From assembly GCA_046734795.1 (NCBI GenBank), contig JBKPRX010000145.1, forward strand, positions 1-17,634: a stretch of DNA of 17,634 bases, in the 5' to 3' direction. Position 1 is the first letter of the stretch; the number at the start of each line of letters is the position of its first letter. The notes under the pieces were generated by a model, which was given only the letters and a program-made list of their open reading frames with translations, searched no databases and was not told the DNA's origin. Both the position numbers and the translations under genes were made by a program. The stretch comes from JBKPRX01 sp046734795. Lineage in GTDB: Bacteria > Actinomycetota > Thermoleophilia > Gaiellales > Gaiellaceae. This document shows positions 1 through 7,119 of this stretch, one piece after another.

Positions 1-86
1 AGTACGGCGGCGCTGCGGGCTACCTGCGAGCGGGCGGCGCCGACGCGGCTGCGCTCGAGCGGCTGCGCATGCGTCTCGCTGCATGA
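1..86 (+). CDS. C-terminal fragment of an unidentified protein upstream of tsaD
   Basis: An open frame entering from the left edge (codons from position 3) reads to a TGA at 84-86 and ends in LERLRMRLAA. Its stop overlaps the ATG of tsaD as ATGA, the usual sign of translational coupling, which is why I prefer this frame over the other open ones. In many bacteria tsaD is preceded by tsaB or rimI. The short piece YLRAGGADA is loosely like the end of some TsaB proteins, but about 27 residues are too few to decide. Identity is not claimed. The frame itself is moderately likely. Confidence 0.45.
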   Translation, partial: YGGAAGYLRAGGADAAALERLRMRLAA

Positions 87-1048
87 TCCTGGCGCTCGAG
101 ACCTCGTGCGACGAGACGGCAGCTGCAGTCGTGAGCGGCGATGGTCATGTGCTCGCGAACGTCGTCGCGTCGCAAGCGGATCTGCACGCGCATTACGGCG
201 GTGTCGTACCGGAGGTTGCGTCACGTCGCCATCTCGAGCTCGTCGTACCCGTCGTGCGCGAAGCGCTGGCGGAGGCCGGTATCGAGCTTGCGGAGGTCGA
301 GAAGGTCGCGGTGACCCAAGGGCCCGGTCTCATCGGTGCGCTCCTCGTCGGCCTCTCGGCTGCGAAAGCACTCGCGTGGTCGCGGCGGCTTCCGCTCGTG
401 CCGGTCGACCACCTGCACGGTCACGTTGCCTCGCTCTACCTGGCTCCGGATCCGCTCGAGCCGCCCTTCCTCTGCCTGCTCGCGAGCGGCGGCCACACCC
501 TCTTGCTCGACGTGCAGGCCCCTGGCCGGCACGCGCTGCTCGGCTCGACGCTCGACGACGCGGCCGGCGAGGCGTTCGACAAGGGCGCGCGACTCCTCGG
601 TCTCGGCTACCCGGGCGGGGCCGAGCTCGATCGGCTCGCCGCGACCGGCGATCCCGACGCGTACGACTTTCCGGTCGCACGCGTGGGGCGGTTCGACTTC
701 TCGTTCTCCGGCCTCAAGACCGCGCTCCTCTATGCGGTTCGCGACCTCGAGCCGAAGGAGCTCGAAGCCCGCCGTGCGGATCTCGCAGCGAGCTACCAGC
801 ACGCGATCGTCCGCGCGCTCGTGGAGCGAGCCCGGGATGCCGCGGAGGCGACCGGTGCGCGACGACTCGCCGTCGTCGGCGGCGTCGCCGCGAACTCGGA
901 GCTTCGGCGCGAGCTCGCCGACGCAGCGCTTGCGCCGCTCGAGCTCTGCACCGACAACGCCGCGATGATCGGCTCCGCGGCACGTTTTGCTGAAGTCGTC
1001 GCCTATCCCCGTTACCTTGGACTCGATGCGTACGCAGCCGCGGTCTGA
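83..1048 (+). CDS. tsaD: tRNA N6-adenosine threonylcarbamoyltransferase TsaD
   Basis: TsaD is the catalytic subunit that transfers the threonylcarbamoyl group from TC-AMP to A37 of ANN-decoding tRNAs (t6A), working in the cytoplasm with TsaB and TsaE. The 321-residue protein is near the usual 330-340. It carries the ASKHA-type N terminus LALETSCDETAAAVV, then HYGGVVPEVASRRH, the metal-binding HLHGH (H110 and H114) and the third ligand D291 in CTDNAAMIG. It also has the nucleotide-binding ASGGHT, the DDAAGEAFDKGARLLGL segment, FSFSGLKTALLY and GGVAANSELR. All key residues are present. The ATG at 83 overlaps the preceding stop (ATGA), so it is probably translated from an upstream operon. The last 23 nt overlap the start of the protease gene, whose putative -10 box lies inside tsaD. 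Confidence 0.97.
   Translation: MILALETSCDETAAAVVSGDGHVLANVVASQADLHAHYGGVVPEVASRRHLELVVPVVREALAEAGIELAEVEKVAVTQGPGLIGALLVGLSAAKALAWSRRLPLVPVDHLHGHVASLYLAPDPLEPPFLCLLASGGHTLLLDVQAPGRHALLGSTLDDAAGEAFDKGARLLGLGYPGGAELDRLAATGDPDAYDFPVARVGRFDFSFSGLKTALLYAVRDLEPKELEARRADLAASYQHAIVRALVERARDAAEATGARRLAVVGGVAANSELRRELADAALAPLELCTDNAAMIGSAARFAEVVAYPRYLGLDAYAAAV
1013..1018 (+). promoter_or_regulatory. Putative -10 box (TACCTT) for the S8 protease, leaderless spacing
   Basis: TACCTT fits the TANNNT -10 form and ends 7 nt before the ATG at 1026, with no clear Shine-Dalgarno sequence in between. That spacing places transcription start at or next to the start codon. The same layout recurs at five other genes here. 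No convincing -35 is visible. The box lies inside the tsaD coding sequence, so chance occurrence cannot be excluded. Confidence 0.35.
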
Positions 1049-3617
1049 CGGGCACACCCTCGCGCTGACTCTCCTCGCTGCGGCGGTGACGGTCGTGCTC
1101 GTCGTCATCGCCGGAGAGAGCTCGAGTCGTGCGACGACCGCAGCGGCGCCGTCGGTCGCTTCGAGCTGGCGCGGGCTCGTCGGCTCGCGGCCACGCGTTG
1201 CGGTTGGTCAGCGCGTGATCGTCGTCCTGCGGAGTCCGTCCCTCGCGCAGCGCGTGGCGGCGGCGGGCGGACGCGTCCGCGACCGGCGCGAGCGGCGCTG
1301 GTCAGCCGCCGTGCTCGCCTCCCAGCGACTGCTGATCTCGCGAATGGCCGTGCAAGGCGTCGCGATCCGGCCTGAATACACGTATACGCGTGTCCTGAAC
1401 GGATTCTCGGCCGCGGTCGACGACGCGGGGATCGCGCGGCTCGAGCAGGACGGCGACGTGCTCGGCGTCTACCCGGTCCGACCGGCATACCCGGCCTCTG
1501 TTGCGACGCAGACGCTACTCGGGCCCGACTTCGGCCTCGCCGGCGGCCACCGCGCGGACGTCGCCGTGTCCGGTCTCGACGGCCGCGGCGTCACGATCGC
1601 GCTCCTCGACACGGGTGTCGACCCGGCGACGCCGTACCTGCGCGCCCGCATCCTCAGGCCGGGGATCGACGTCCTCGGCGGCAGCACCGATGCCCTACCG
1701 GCGCGGAAGCCCGACGAGCCGGGCCAGCTCGAGCGGCACGGCACGCAGATGGCGGGGCTCCTCGTCGGCGGCGGCGGGCCGGCGGGCCTCGCGGGCGTCG
1801 CGCCCGGCGCGACCGTGCTGCCGATCCGTGTCGCGGGGTGGCAGCTCGACGCCACCGGCCATTGGGCTGTGTACGGCCGCAACGACCAGGTGATCGCCGG
1901 TCTCGAACGCGCGGTCGACCCGAACGACGATGGCGACGCGCACGACGCTGCTCGGATCGCGCTCGTCGCGCTCGCCGAGCCCTTCGCCGCTTTCGCCGAC
2001 GGCCCCGAGGCACGGGCCGTGGAAGGCGCGCTCGCGCTGGACACGCTCGTCGTCGCGGCTGCGGGCAACGACGGCGCCTTCGGTCCCGGCTTCGGCAGCA
2101 TCGCCGGACCCGGCGGAGCGCCGGGCGCGCTGACCGTCGGAGCAGTCGACGCCCGCCCGACCGTCGACACCGTACGCGTCGCTCTTCGCTCCGGGCTGCG
2201 GGCCTTCCTCGACCGGCCGCTCCCGCTCTCGGGCGTCGTCCGGCCGACGCGTCTCGACCTGCAGGTGGCGCTACCGCGCGGCGCCCTCGCCAAGCATCCG
2301 CGCGCGCCGGGCCTCCTCGACTTCTTCACGCGTGACGGACGAAGCCTCGTCGCCGGACGCGCGGCGCTCGTGCCCGGCGGCACGTCGCCGGCTCCTGCCG
2401 CCGAGCGCGCCGCGCGCGCCGGAGCTTCCGCCGTCCTGCTGTACGGCAGCCGCTTGCCCGCCGGTGCGCTCGGACTCGACGAGAGCGTCAGCGTGCCGGT
2501 CGTCTCCTTGCCGGCAGCCGCGGCGCGCGGGTTGCTCGACACGCTTCGCCGCGGGCACACCGCCGTTGTCTCGATCGGCCGCCCGCGAACGCTCGTCAAC
2601 GCAGAGGCCGGCCGCGTCGCCGCGTTCTCGTCGACCGGGCTCGCGTTCGACGGCCGCGTCAAGCCGGATCTCGTCGCGCCTGGCGTTGCGCTTGCGACGT
2701 CGGACGTCGGCGCCGACGCGGAAGGCGGGCCGCGGTTTGCGACTGTCAACGGCTCGAGCGCGGCCGCCGCCGTCGTGGCCGGCGCGGCGGCACTCCTTGC
2801 GCAAGCGAGGCCGGCGCTTCCGGCCCCGACGCTCAAGTCGCTGCTCGTCGGCAACGGCATTCCGATCCGCGACACGAGCATCGCCGCGCAGGGCAACGGT
2901 CTCGTGGACGTCGGCGCGGCAGTCGCAGGCGAAGTCACGGCGACGCCCGCGACACTCGCGCTCGGACGAGCCTTCGGGAACGGCTGGGGCGTCCGCCAGA
3001 CCTTCATGCTCCAGAACGTCTCGACGCGAACGATTACCGGCCGCCTGCGCGTGCACCAAACGCGCGAGGGCGCGAGCGCCGTCCGAGTCGTCGTCCGGCC
3101 GACGCGGTTCGCGCTGCGGCGCGGGCGCTCGCTCGCGGTGACGGTTACGGCGACGGCGCGCTCGGCGCCGGTCGGCGCGAACCCCGCAGAGGGCGCCGTC
3201 GTCGCGGCGGTGACCGGCGGGTCGCGCATCCGCGTGCCGTGGCTGATCGCGTTCGGGCGTCCCGATACGCCGCTGCTCGGGCACATCGCGATCCAGCGCC
3301 GCACGTTCAAGCCGTCGGATACGGCGCCCGTGCCGCTCTATCTCGACGTGGGCGCGCTCGTCCTCGCCGGCGGACACCAGGAGCTCCGAACCGCTTCACG
3401 GCTCCAGCTCGAGCTCTTCAACGCCGTGGGCGACGACCTCGGGCGCCTGGCGGAGCTCCACGACCAGTTCGGCCGCGTCGGCTTCGGTCTGACCGGGCGA
3501 GGCCCGGATGGAAACCCGCTGCCGTCCGGCGACTACGTCCTTCGAGTCACGGCTTGGCCGACGGACGGCGGGCGCCCCTCACGCGAGCGGATTCGGTTCC
3601 GGATCGCAGCGAGCTAG
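1026..3617 (+). CDS. Exported subtilisin-like (S8 family) serine protease with PA-type insert
   Basis: A secreted or membrane-anchored serine endopeptidase of 863 residues. A hydrophobic segment (about 11-29) after a short basic/polar head is a signal peptide or anchor. An I9-like propeptide spans about 58-158. The S8 core follows: D195 in IALLDTGVD, H238 in ERHGTQMAG, the oxyanion N348 in AAAGNDGA and S578 in VNGSSAAAA. A roughly 90-residue insert (about 420-512) between N348 and S578 resembles a protease-associated domain. After the core come Fn3-like beta segments (from about 627) and a C-terminal FlgD/Ig-like piece ending near PLPSGDYVLRVTAW. A D-rich loop (DPNDDGDAHD, 298-307) looks like a calcium site. 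The usual HGTHVAG and GTSMAAP motifs are altered, but the triad is intact. I chose ATG 1026 over the upstream TTG at 987 because it begins directly before the signal segment and has a leaderless -10. Substrate is unknown; lactocepin or C5a-peptidase-like cell-wall proteases are the nearest architecture. Confidence 0.9.
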   Translation: MRTQPRSDGHTLALTLLAAAVTVVLVVIAGESSSRATTAAAPSVASSWRGLVGSRPRVAVGQRVIVVLRSPSLAQRVAAAGGRVRDRRERRWSAAVLASQRLLISRMAVQGVAIRPEYTYTRVLNGFSAAVDDAGIARLEQDGDVLGVYPVRPAYPASVATQTLLGPDFGLAGGHRADVAVSGLDGRGVTIALLDTGVDPATPYLRARILRPGIDVLGGSTDALPARKPDEPGQLERHGTQMAGLLVGGGGPAGLAGVAPGATVLPIRVAGWQLDATGHWAVYGRNDQVIAGLERAVDPNDDGDAHDAARIALVALAEPFAAFADGPEARAVEGALALDTLVVAAAGNDGAFGPGFGSIAGPGGAPGALTVGAVDARPTVDTVRVALRSGLRAFLDRPLPLSGVVRPTRLDLQVALPRGALAKHPRAPGLLDFFTRDGRSLVAGRAALVPGGTSPAPAAERAARAGASAVLLYGSRLPAGALGLDESVSVPVVSLPAAAARGLLDTLRRGHTAVVSIGRPRTLVNAEAGRVAAFSSTGLAFDGRVKPDLVAPGVALATSDVGADAEGGPRFATVNGSSAAAAVVAGAAALLAQARPALPAPTLKSLLVGNGIPIRDTSIAAQGNGLVDVGAAVAGEVTATPATLALGRAFGNGWGVRQTFMLQNVSTRTITGRLRVHQTREGASAVRVVVRPTRFALRRGRSLAVTVTATARSAPVGANPAEGAVVAAVTGGSRIRVPWLIAFGRPDTPLLGHIAIQRRTFKPSDTAPVPLYLDVGALVLAGGHQELRTASRLQLELFNAVGDDLGRLAELHDQFGRVGFGLTGRGPDGNPLPSGDYVLRVTAWPTDGGRPSRERIRFRIAAS

Positions 3618-3620
3618 ACT
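3615..3620 (+). promoter_or_regulatory. Putative -10 box (TAGACT) for glutamate dehydrogenase, embedded stop codon
   Basis: TAGACT begins with the TAG stop codon of the protease gene and ends 16 nt before the GTG at 3637, allowing a leader of only about 8-10 nt. GGTGA at 3628-3632 could act as a weak, close Shine-Dalgarno sequence. No clear -35 is seen. This differs from the 6-8 nt spacing at the leaderless genes. Confidence 0.3.
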
Positions 3621-3636
3621 CGCCGCCGGTGACCGC

Positions 3637-4908
3637 GTGACCTCGATCGCGACACCGACGCACCTACGCGAGAACCCGTTCGAGATCGCGAGGGAGCAGC
3701 TGCGGCGCGTCGCAACGGCCTTCGGCATCGACGACGACCTCGTTCGCGTCCTCTCGGAGTGCAAGAAGGTTCTCACTGTCTCGATCCCGGTGACGATGGA
3801 CGGCGGACAGGTGGAGGTGTTCACCGGCCATCGCGTGACGCACAACATCGCGCGCGGTCCCTCGAAGGGCGGCGTCCGCTACCACCCGCACGTGACGCTC
3901 GACGAGGTCAAGGCGCTCTCGATGTGGATGACGTGGAAGTGCGCGCTGATGGGAATTCCGTTCGGCGGCGCGAAGGGCGGCGTCGTCTGCGACCCGAAGT
4001 CGATGAGCCGGCGCGAGCTCGAGCAGATGACGCGCCGCTACACGAGCGAGATCGTGAACGAAATCGGACCGGAGACGGACATTCCGGCGCCCGATGTCGG
4101 CACCGACGCGAGCGTGATGGCGTGGATCTTCGACACGTACTCGATGAACAAGGGGCACTCGGTGCTCGGCGTCGTGACGGGAAAGCCGCTCTCGATCGGC
4201 GGCTCGCTCGGCCGCGAGGAGTCGACCGCACGCGGGTCGCTCTACTGCATTCGCGATGCGCTGCGTGCGCGCGGCGAGTCGCTGGACGGCGCGCGGGTCG
4301 CGGTCCAGGGTTTCGGCAACGTCGGCTCGAATCTCGCTCGCCTGCTTGCGGCCGACGGTGCAGTCATCGTCGCGATCTCGGACACGAGCGCCTCGCTCTA
4401 CAACGAGCGGGGCATCGACGTACCGACGGCGGTCGCCCACAAGCGGGAGCTCGGTGCGCTTGCGGGAATGGACGGCGCGGAGGAGATCGCTCCCGACGAG
4501 CTGCTCGCCCTCGACTGCGACATCCTCGCCCCATGCGCGCTCGAGCAAGTTCTCACGGCCGAGAACGCCGATCGTGTTCACGCGCGCATCGTCTGCGAAG
4601 GTGCGAACGGCCCGACGACTCCGGAAGCCGATGCGATTCTCGAAGATCGCGGCGTGCTGATCCTTCCCGACGTGCTCGCGAACGCGGGCGGCGTCGTCGT
4701 CTCCTATTTCGAGTGGGTGCAAGGCCTGCAGGAGTACTTCTGGCGAGAAGACGAGGTGAACGCGCAGCTCAACGACATCGTCAGTCGCGCGTTCGCGGAG
4801 ACGTGGGCCGTCGCCCACGACCAGCAGCTTCCGATGCGCGTCGCCGCCTACGGGATCGCGGTTCGGCGCGTCGCCGAGGCGACGACGACGCGCGGCATCT
4901 ACCCGTGA
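3637..4908 (+). CDS. gdhA: Glutamate dehydrogenase (Glu/Leu/Phe/Val dehydrogenase family)
   Basis: Interconverts glutamate and 2-oxoglutarate plus ammonia with NAD(P)(H) in the cytoplasm. It has 423 residues, typical of the RocG/GudB-type hexameric enzymes. Key residues match the Clostridium symbiosum enzyme with a constant offset of 12: K77 (in GPSKGGVRYHP, gamma-carboxylate binding), K101, catalytic K113 (PFGGAKGGV) and D153 (PAPDVGTD). K77 favours glutamate over leucine as substrate, since leucine dehydrogenases lack KGG there. The Rossmann motif GFGNVG is at 225-230, and an acidic D249 ends the second strand (AISDT), which mildly favours NAD. I chose GTG 3637 because an upstream in-frame ATG (3508) would add 43 residues of low-complexity sequence lying inside the protease gene. 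The glutaredoxin gene starts 4 nt downstream, so the two are likely cotranscribed. The symbol is the generic one for this activity. Confidence 0.92.
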   Translation: MTSIATPTHLRENPFEIAREQLRRVATAFGIDDDLVRVLSECKKVLTVSIPVTMDGGQVEVFTGHRVTHNIARGPSKGGVRYHPHVTLDEVKALSMWMTWKCALMGIPFGGAKGGVVCDPKSMSRRELEQMTRRYTSEIVNEIGPETDIPAPDVGTDASVMAWIFDTYSMNKGHSVLGVVTGKPLSIGGSLGREESTARGSLYCIRDALRARGESLDGARVAVQGFGNVGSNLARLLAADGAVIVAISDTSASLYNERGIDVPTAVAHKRELGALAGMDGAEEIAPDELLALDCDILAPCALEQVLTAENADRVHARIVCEGANGPTTPEADAILEDRGVLILPDVLANAGGVVVSYFEWVQGLQEYFWREDEVNAQLNDIVSRAFAETWAVAHDQQLPMRVAAYGIAVRRVAEATTTRGIYP

Positions 4909-4912
4909 GCGC

Positions 4913-5161
4913 GTGAGCGTCGAGGTCGTGCTCTACACCGCCGAGGGCTGCCACCTCTGCGAAAACGCGCGTGCGATCCTCGCCCGGATCGCAGAGGACC
5001 TCGAGTTCGACCTCCGCGAGGTGGACATCGGCGGGGACCCGTCGCTCGAGGCGGAATACCGCGCCTTCATCCCGGTTGTCGAGATCGAGGGCCGCCGCCG
5101 CTTCACGTACTACGTCCAGCCGGACGCCTTTCGGAAGGCGGTTGCACAAGCAAAGCGCTGA
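4913..5161 (+). CDS. Glutaredoxin-like (DUF836-type) thiol-disulfide protein
   Basis: A small (82 aa) thioredoxin-fold protein with a CxxC active site, C13-H-L-C16, in YTAEGCHLCENA. It has a cis-proline candidate P54 in FIPVVEIEG, and ends with a short helix. It probably reduces or senses disulfides in the cytoplasm; the physiological partner is unknown. The GTG start lies 4 nt after the glutamate dehydrogenase stop, so it is probably translated from the same message. From memory, a small glutaredoxin-family gene directly upstream of rex is common in actinobacteria, which supports the family call and suggests a redox role. NrdH is an alternative but less likely, because the usual NrdH motif CVQC is absent. 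Confidence 0.85.
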   Translation: MSVEVVLYTAEGCHLCENARAILARIAEDLEFDLREVDIGGDPSLEAEYRAFIPVVEIEGRRRFTYYVQPDAFRKAVAQAKR

Positions 5162-5167
5162 GGCCCC

Positions 5168-5176
5168 TGGTAGAAC
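5168..5176 (+). promoter_or_regulatory. Putative extended -10 promoter (TGGTAGAAC) for rex
   Basis: TGGTAGAAC matches the extended -10 form TGnTAnAAT at 8 of 9 fixed or tolerated positions. It lies in the 60-nt gap before rex and leaves a leader of about 38 nt. A nearly identical element (TGGTAGAAA) precedes hppA. No -35 at normal spacing is obvious: TTGCAC at 5142-5147 is 23 nt away. Confidence 0.4.
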
Positions 5177-5210
5177 TGCACCGGCTGTTACAAACTCGGC
5201 CGAGCAGCGC

Positions 5211-5217
5211 AAGGAGG
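5211..5217 (+). promoter_or_regulatory. Strong Shine-Dalgarno (AAGGAGG) that fixes the TTG start of rex
   Basis: AAGGAGG ends 4 nt before the TTG at 5222. This near-perfect anti-16S match is what makes the rare TTG the most credible start, since no ATG or GTG follows before the conserved DNA-binding region. Confidence 0.8.
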
Positions 5218-5221
5218 CCCG

Positions 5222-5842
5222 TTGGCCGAACGTCTCACCGTTGGAGTCGCTGCGCGCCTCTCCCGGTATCTCCAAGTCCTGACCCAAGCGAAGAAGATGG
5301 GGAAGGATCGGATCTCGTCTCAGGAGATCTCCGACTACACGAACATCAACGCGACCCAGATCAGGCGCGACCTCTCGGCGTTCGGGAAGTTCGGCAAGCG
5401 CGGGGTGGGCTACAACATCGATTCGCTGCTCGGCGAGATCCGCACGATCCTGCGGACGCAGGGGCAGCACAACATCGCGCTCATCGGCGCCGGCCGCCTC
5501 GGCCAGGCGATCGCGAGCTCCCCGATCTTCGGCGAGCACGGGATCAACATCGCCGCCGTGTTCGACACGGATCCGGAGAAGATCGGCAAGCGGATCGGCG
5601 GCGTCGAGGTCACCGATTACGACCGGCTGCGAGACGTCGTCCGCGAGAAGAACATCATCGTCGGTGTCCTCGCCGTGCCGGCGAGAAGCGCGCAACAGGC
5701 TGCCGACGCGCTCGTGAAGGCCGGCGTGCGCATCGTCTTCAACTACTCCGAAGCGCTCCTTGACGTCCCGAACGACGTGCAGGTGCATACGTCGAACCCG
5801 GCGGTCGAGCTTCTCTACGCGCTCTACTTCCACCTCGCCTGA
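5222..5842 (+). CDS. rex: Redox-sensing transcriptional repressor Rex
   Basis: Rex is a homodimeric repressor that leaves its operators when NADH rises, controlling respiratory and fermentative genes. The 206-residue protein has an N-terminal winged helix (about 8-70) with SQEISDYTNINATQIRRDLS as recognition region and FGKFGKRGVGYN as wing. The Rossmann domain has IGAGRLG (G89-G94) and the FDTDP acid at the end of the second strand (D115), as expected for NAD(H) binding. The swapped C-terminal helix ends ELLYALYFHLA. All hallmark motifs are present and the length is normal. It sits directly downstream of a glutaredoxin-like gene. In many actinobacteria hemA follows rex, but here a glycosyltransferase does. 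It has its own likely promoter in the preceding gap. I found no full TTGTGA-N6-TCACAA operator in this window. Confidence 0.97.
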   Translation: MAERLTVGVAARLSRYLQVLTQAKKMGKDRISSQEISDYTNINATQIRRDLSAFGKFGKRGVGYNIDSLLGEIRTILRTQGQHNIALIGAGRLGQAIASSPIFGEHGINIAAVFDTDPEKIGKRIGGVEVTDYDRLRDVVREKNIIVGVLAVPARSAQQAADALVKAGVRIVFNYSEALLDVPNDVQVHTSNPAVELLYALYFHLA

Positions 5843-5872
5843 GACGCGCGGCCCTCGCGCGGCTAGCGTCTC
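5841..5872 (+). repeat. Inverted repeat spanning the rex stop and the next promoter
   Basis: GAGACGC (5841-5847) and GCGTCTC (5866-5872) are perfect reverse complements. Inside them GCGCG (5846-5850) and CGCGC (5856-5860) can pair around a GCCCT loop. The two pairings share the bases at 5846-5847, so they compete or form a bulged stem. It begins within the rex stop codon and covers the putative -10 of the glycosyltransferase gene. It could be a rex terminator without a T-tract, or an operator; no evidence separates these. Confidence 0.4.
5864..5869 (+). promoter_or_regulatory. Putative -10 box (TAGCGT) for the glycosyltransferase, leaderless spacing
   Basis: TAGCGT fits TANNNT and ends 8 nt before the GTG at 5878. 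There is no Shine-Dalgarno sequence between it and the start, which fits a leaderless transcript. It overlaps the right arm of an inverted repeat. Confidence 0.35.
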
Positions 5873-5877
5873 GGACG

Positions 5878-7119
5878 GTGCGCATCGTCGTCTGGCACGG
5901 GTATCTCCTTGGCGGAACCGGCTCGAATGTCTACACGCGGGCTCTGGCACGCGAGTGGAGCCAGGCCGGCCACGACGTGACGATCGTCTGCCAGGAACGA
6001 CATTCGGCTGACTTCGACGTCGGTTCGGCCAAGGTTGTCGTTCCGGATCTGCCCGACGGGCTCCTGCCGGTCTTCGTGCTAGACGCCTACGAAGGACTGC
6101 AGGCGAAGCTCTTGCAGGACTTCACGTCTCCGGAGCTCGAGGCTTACGTCGCCGCGAACGCGGCCGCGATCGACGAGCTCTTGCCGGCCGACTACGTGTT
6201 CACGAACCACGTCCTGCCGGGCGCGGCCGTCGGCGCGGCCGCACGCGTGGCGAGCTTCGTGAACAAAGCTCACGGCTCCGAGCTCGAGTACTCGATGCGG
6301 GGCCGCCCCGACCTCGCCGAGCGCGGCGCCGAGGCACTCGCGAAGGCCGCCGCGGTGTTCGTCGGCAGCCGGCACATCCGCGAAGTGCTCGAGGACGTCT
6401 GCGGCCACGTCGACCGCGTGCACGAGGTTCCACCGGGTGTCGACGTCGACGAGTTCGTGCCTCAGGATCGCGCGGCCGCGCTCGCCGATCTGGTCGCGGA
6501 GGCGCGCAACGACCCGCCGAATCCCGGCAACGCCAACGAGCGCCTTCCCGACGAAGGAAACGACGAGCGATTCATGCGCTTCTTCGCCGACGACGAACCG
6601 ACCATCGTGTACTTCGGCAAGCTGATCTACAACAAGGGCGTCCACCTGTTGCTCGAAGCGCTCGCGGAGGTCGACTCGCGCGCGGTGATCGTCGGCTTCG
6701 GCGACTACCGCGAAGAGCTCGAGCAGACCGCGCCCGGGCGCACGCTCTTCACGGGCCCGCTCGAGCACCGCCACCTCGTTCACTTGCTTCCGCTCGCGGA
6801 TGTCGCCGTCGTTCCGTCGATCTTCCCGGAGGCCTTCGGAATGGTCGCGGCCGAGGCTGCTGCGGCAGGCGCACCGCCACTTGTCGCTCGTCACTCCGGA
6901 CTCGCCGAGGTGGCGGAGGGGATCGCAGCCGAGTATCCACCCGAGCGCGCGCACCTCGCTGCGTTCGAGAACGGCGACGTGCAGGAGCTGGCGGCGAAGC
7001 TGCGCGAGCTGCTCGCGCTTTCTGCCCAGGAGCGACGCGCGCTCGGGCTCGCCGCGCGTGCCGCGGTCGTCCGGAACTGGAGCTGGGCCCGCATCGCCGA
7101 GCGACTGCTCGAAGCGTGA
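5878..7119 (+). CDS. GT4-family (GT-B fold) glycosyltransferase
   Basis: A 413-residue retaining glycosyltransferase with two Rossmann-like halves. The N-terminal acceptor domain starts VVWHGYLLGGTGSNVYTRAL, with the glycine-rich loop after the first strand. The C-terminal donor domain has IVYFGKLIYNKGVHLLLEAL, VGFGDYREEL, and the signature FPEAFGMVAAEAAAAG with E318 and E326 in the EX7E arrangement that contacts the nucleotide sugar. A charged linker of roughly 35 residues (about 200-238) rich in N, P, D and E joins the halves. No signal or membrane segment is visible, so it acts in the cytoplasm or at the membrane face. Its stop overlaps the start of a polytopic membrane protein (GTGA), so the two probably act together on an envelope glycolipid or glycan. 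Donor and acceptor cannot be told from sequence. Confidence 0.9.
   Translation: MRIVVWHGYLLGGTGSNVYTRALAREWSQAGHDVTIVCQERHSADFDVGSAKVVVPDLPDGLLPVFVLDAYEGLQAKLLQDFTSPELEAYVAANAAAIDELLPADYVFTNHVLPGAAVGAAARVASFVNKAHGSELEYSMRGRPDLAERGAEALAKAAAVFVGSRHIREVLEDVCGHVDRVHEVPPGVDVDEFVPQDRAAALADLVAEARNDPPNPGNANERLPDEGNDERFMRFFADDEPTIVYFGKLIYNKGVHLLLEALAEVDSRAVIVGFGDYREELEQTAPGRTLFTGPLEHRHLVHLLPLADVAVVPSIFPEAFGMVAAEAAAAGAPPLVARHSGLAEVAEGIAAEYPPERAHLAAFENGDVQELAAKLRELLALSAQERRALGLAARAAVVRNWSWARIAERLLEA

Noticed and set aside
987..1025. TTG start at 987 for the S8 protease
   Set aside because: It would place 13 extra residues before the signal segment and deepen the overlap with tsaD. ATG 1026 has a -10 box at leaderless distance and a normal signal-peptide head.
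3508..3636. N-terminal extension of glutamate dehydrogenase from ATG 3508
   Set aside because: The 43 added residues lie within the protease gene and look like shadow translation. The family length of about 420 is met from GTG 3637.
5188..5193. TTACAA upstream of rex as half of a Rex operator
   Set aside because: The partner half-site at the required 6-nt spacing is CTGCAC, which matches TTGTGA at only two positions. One imperfect half-site is not evidence of autoregulation.
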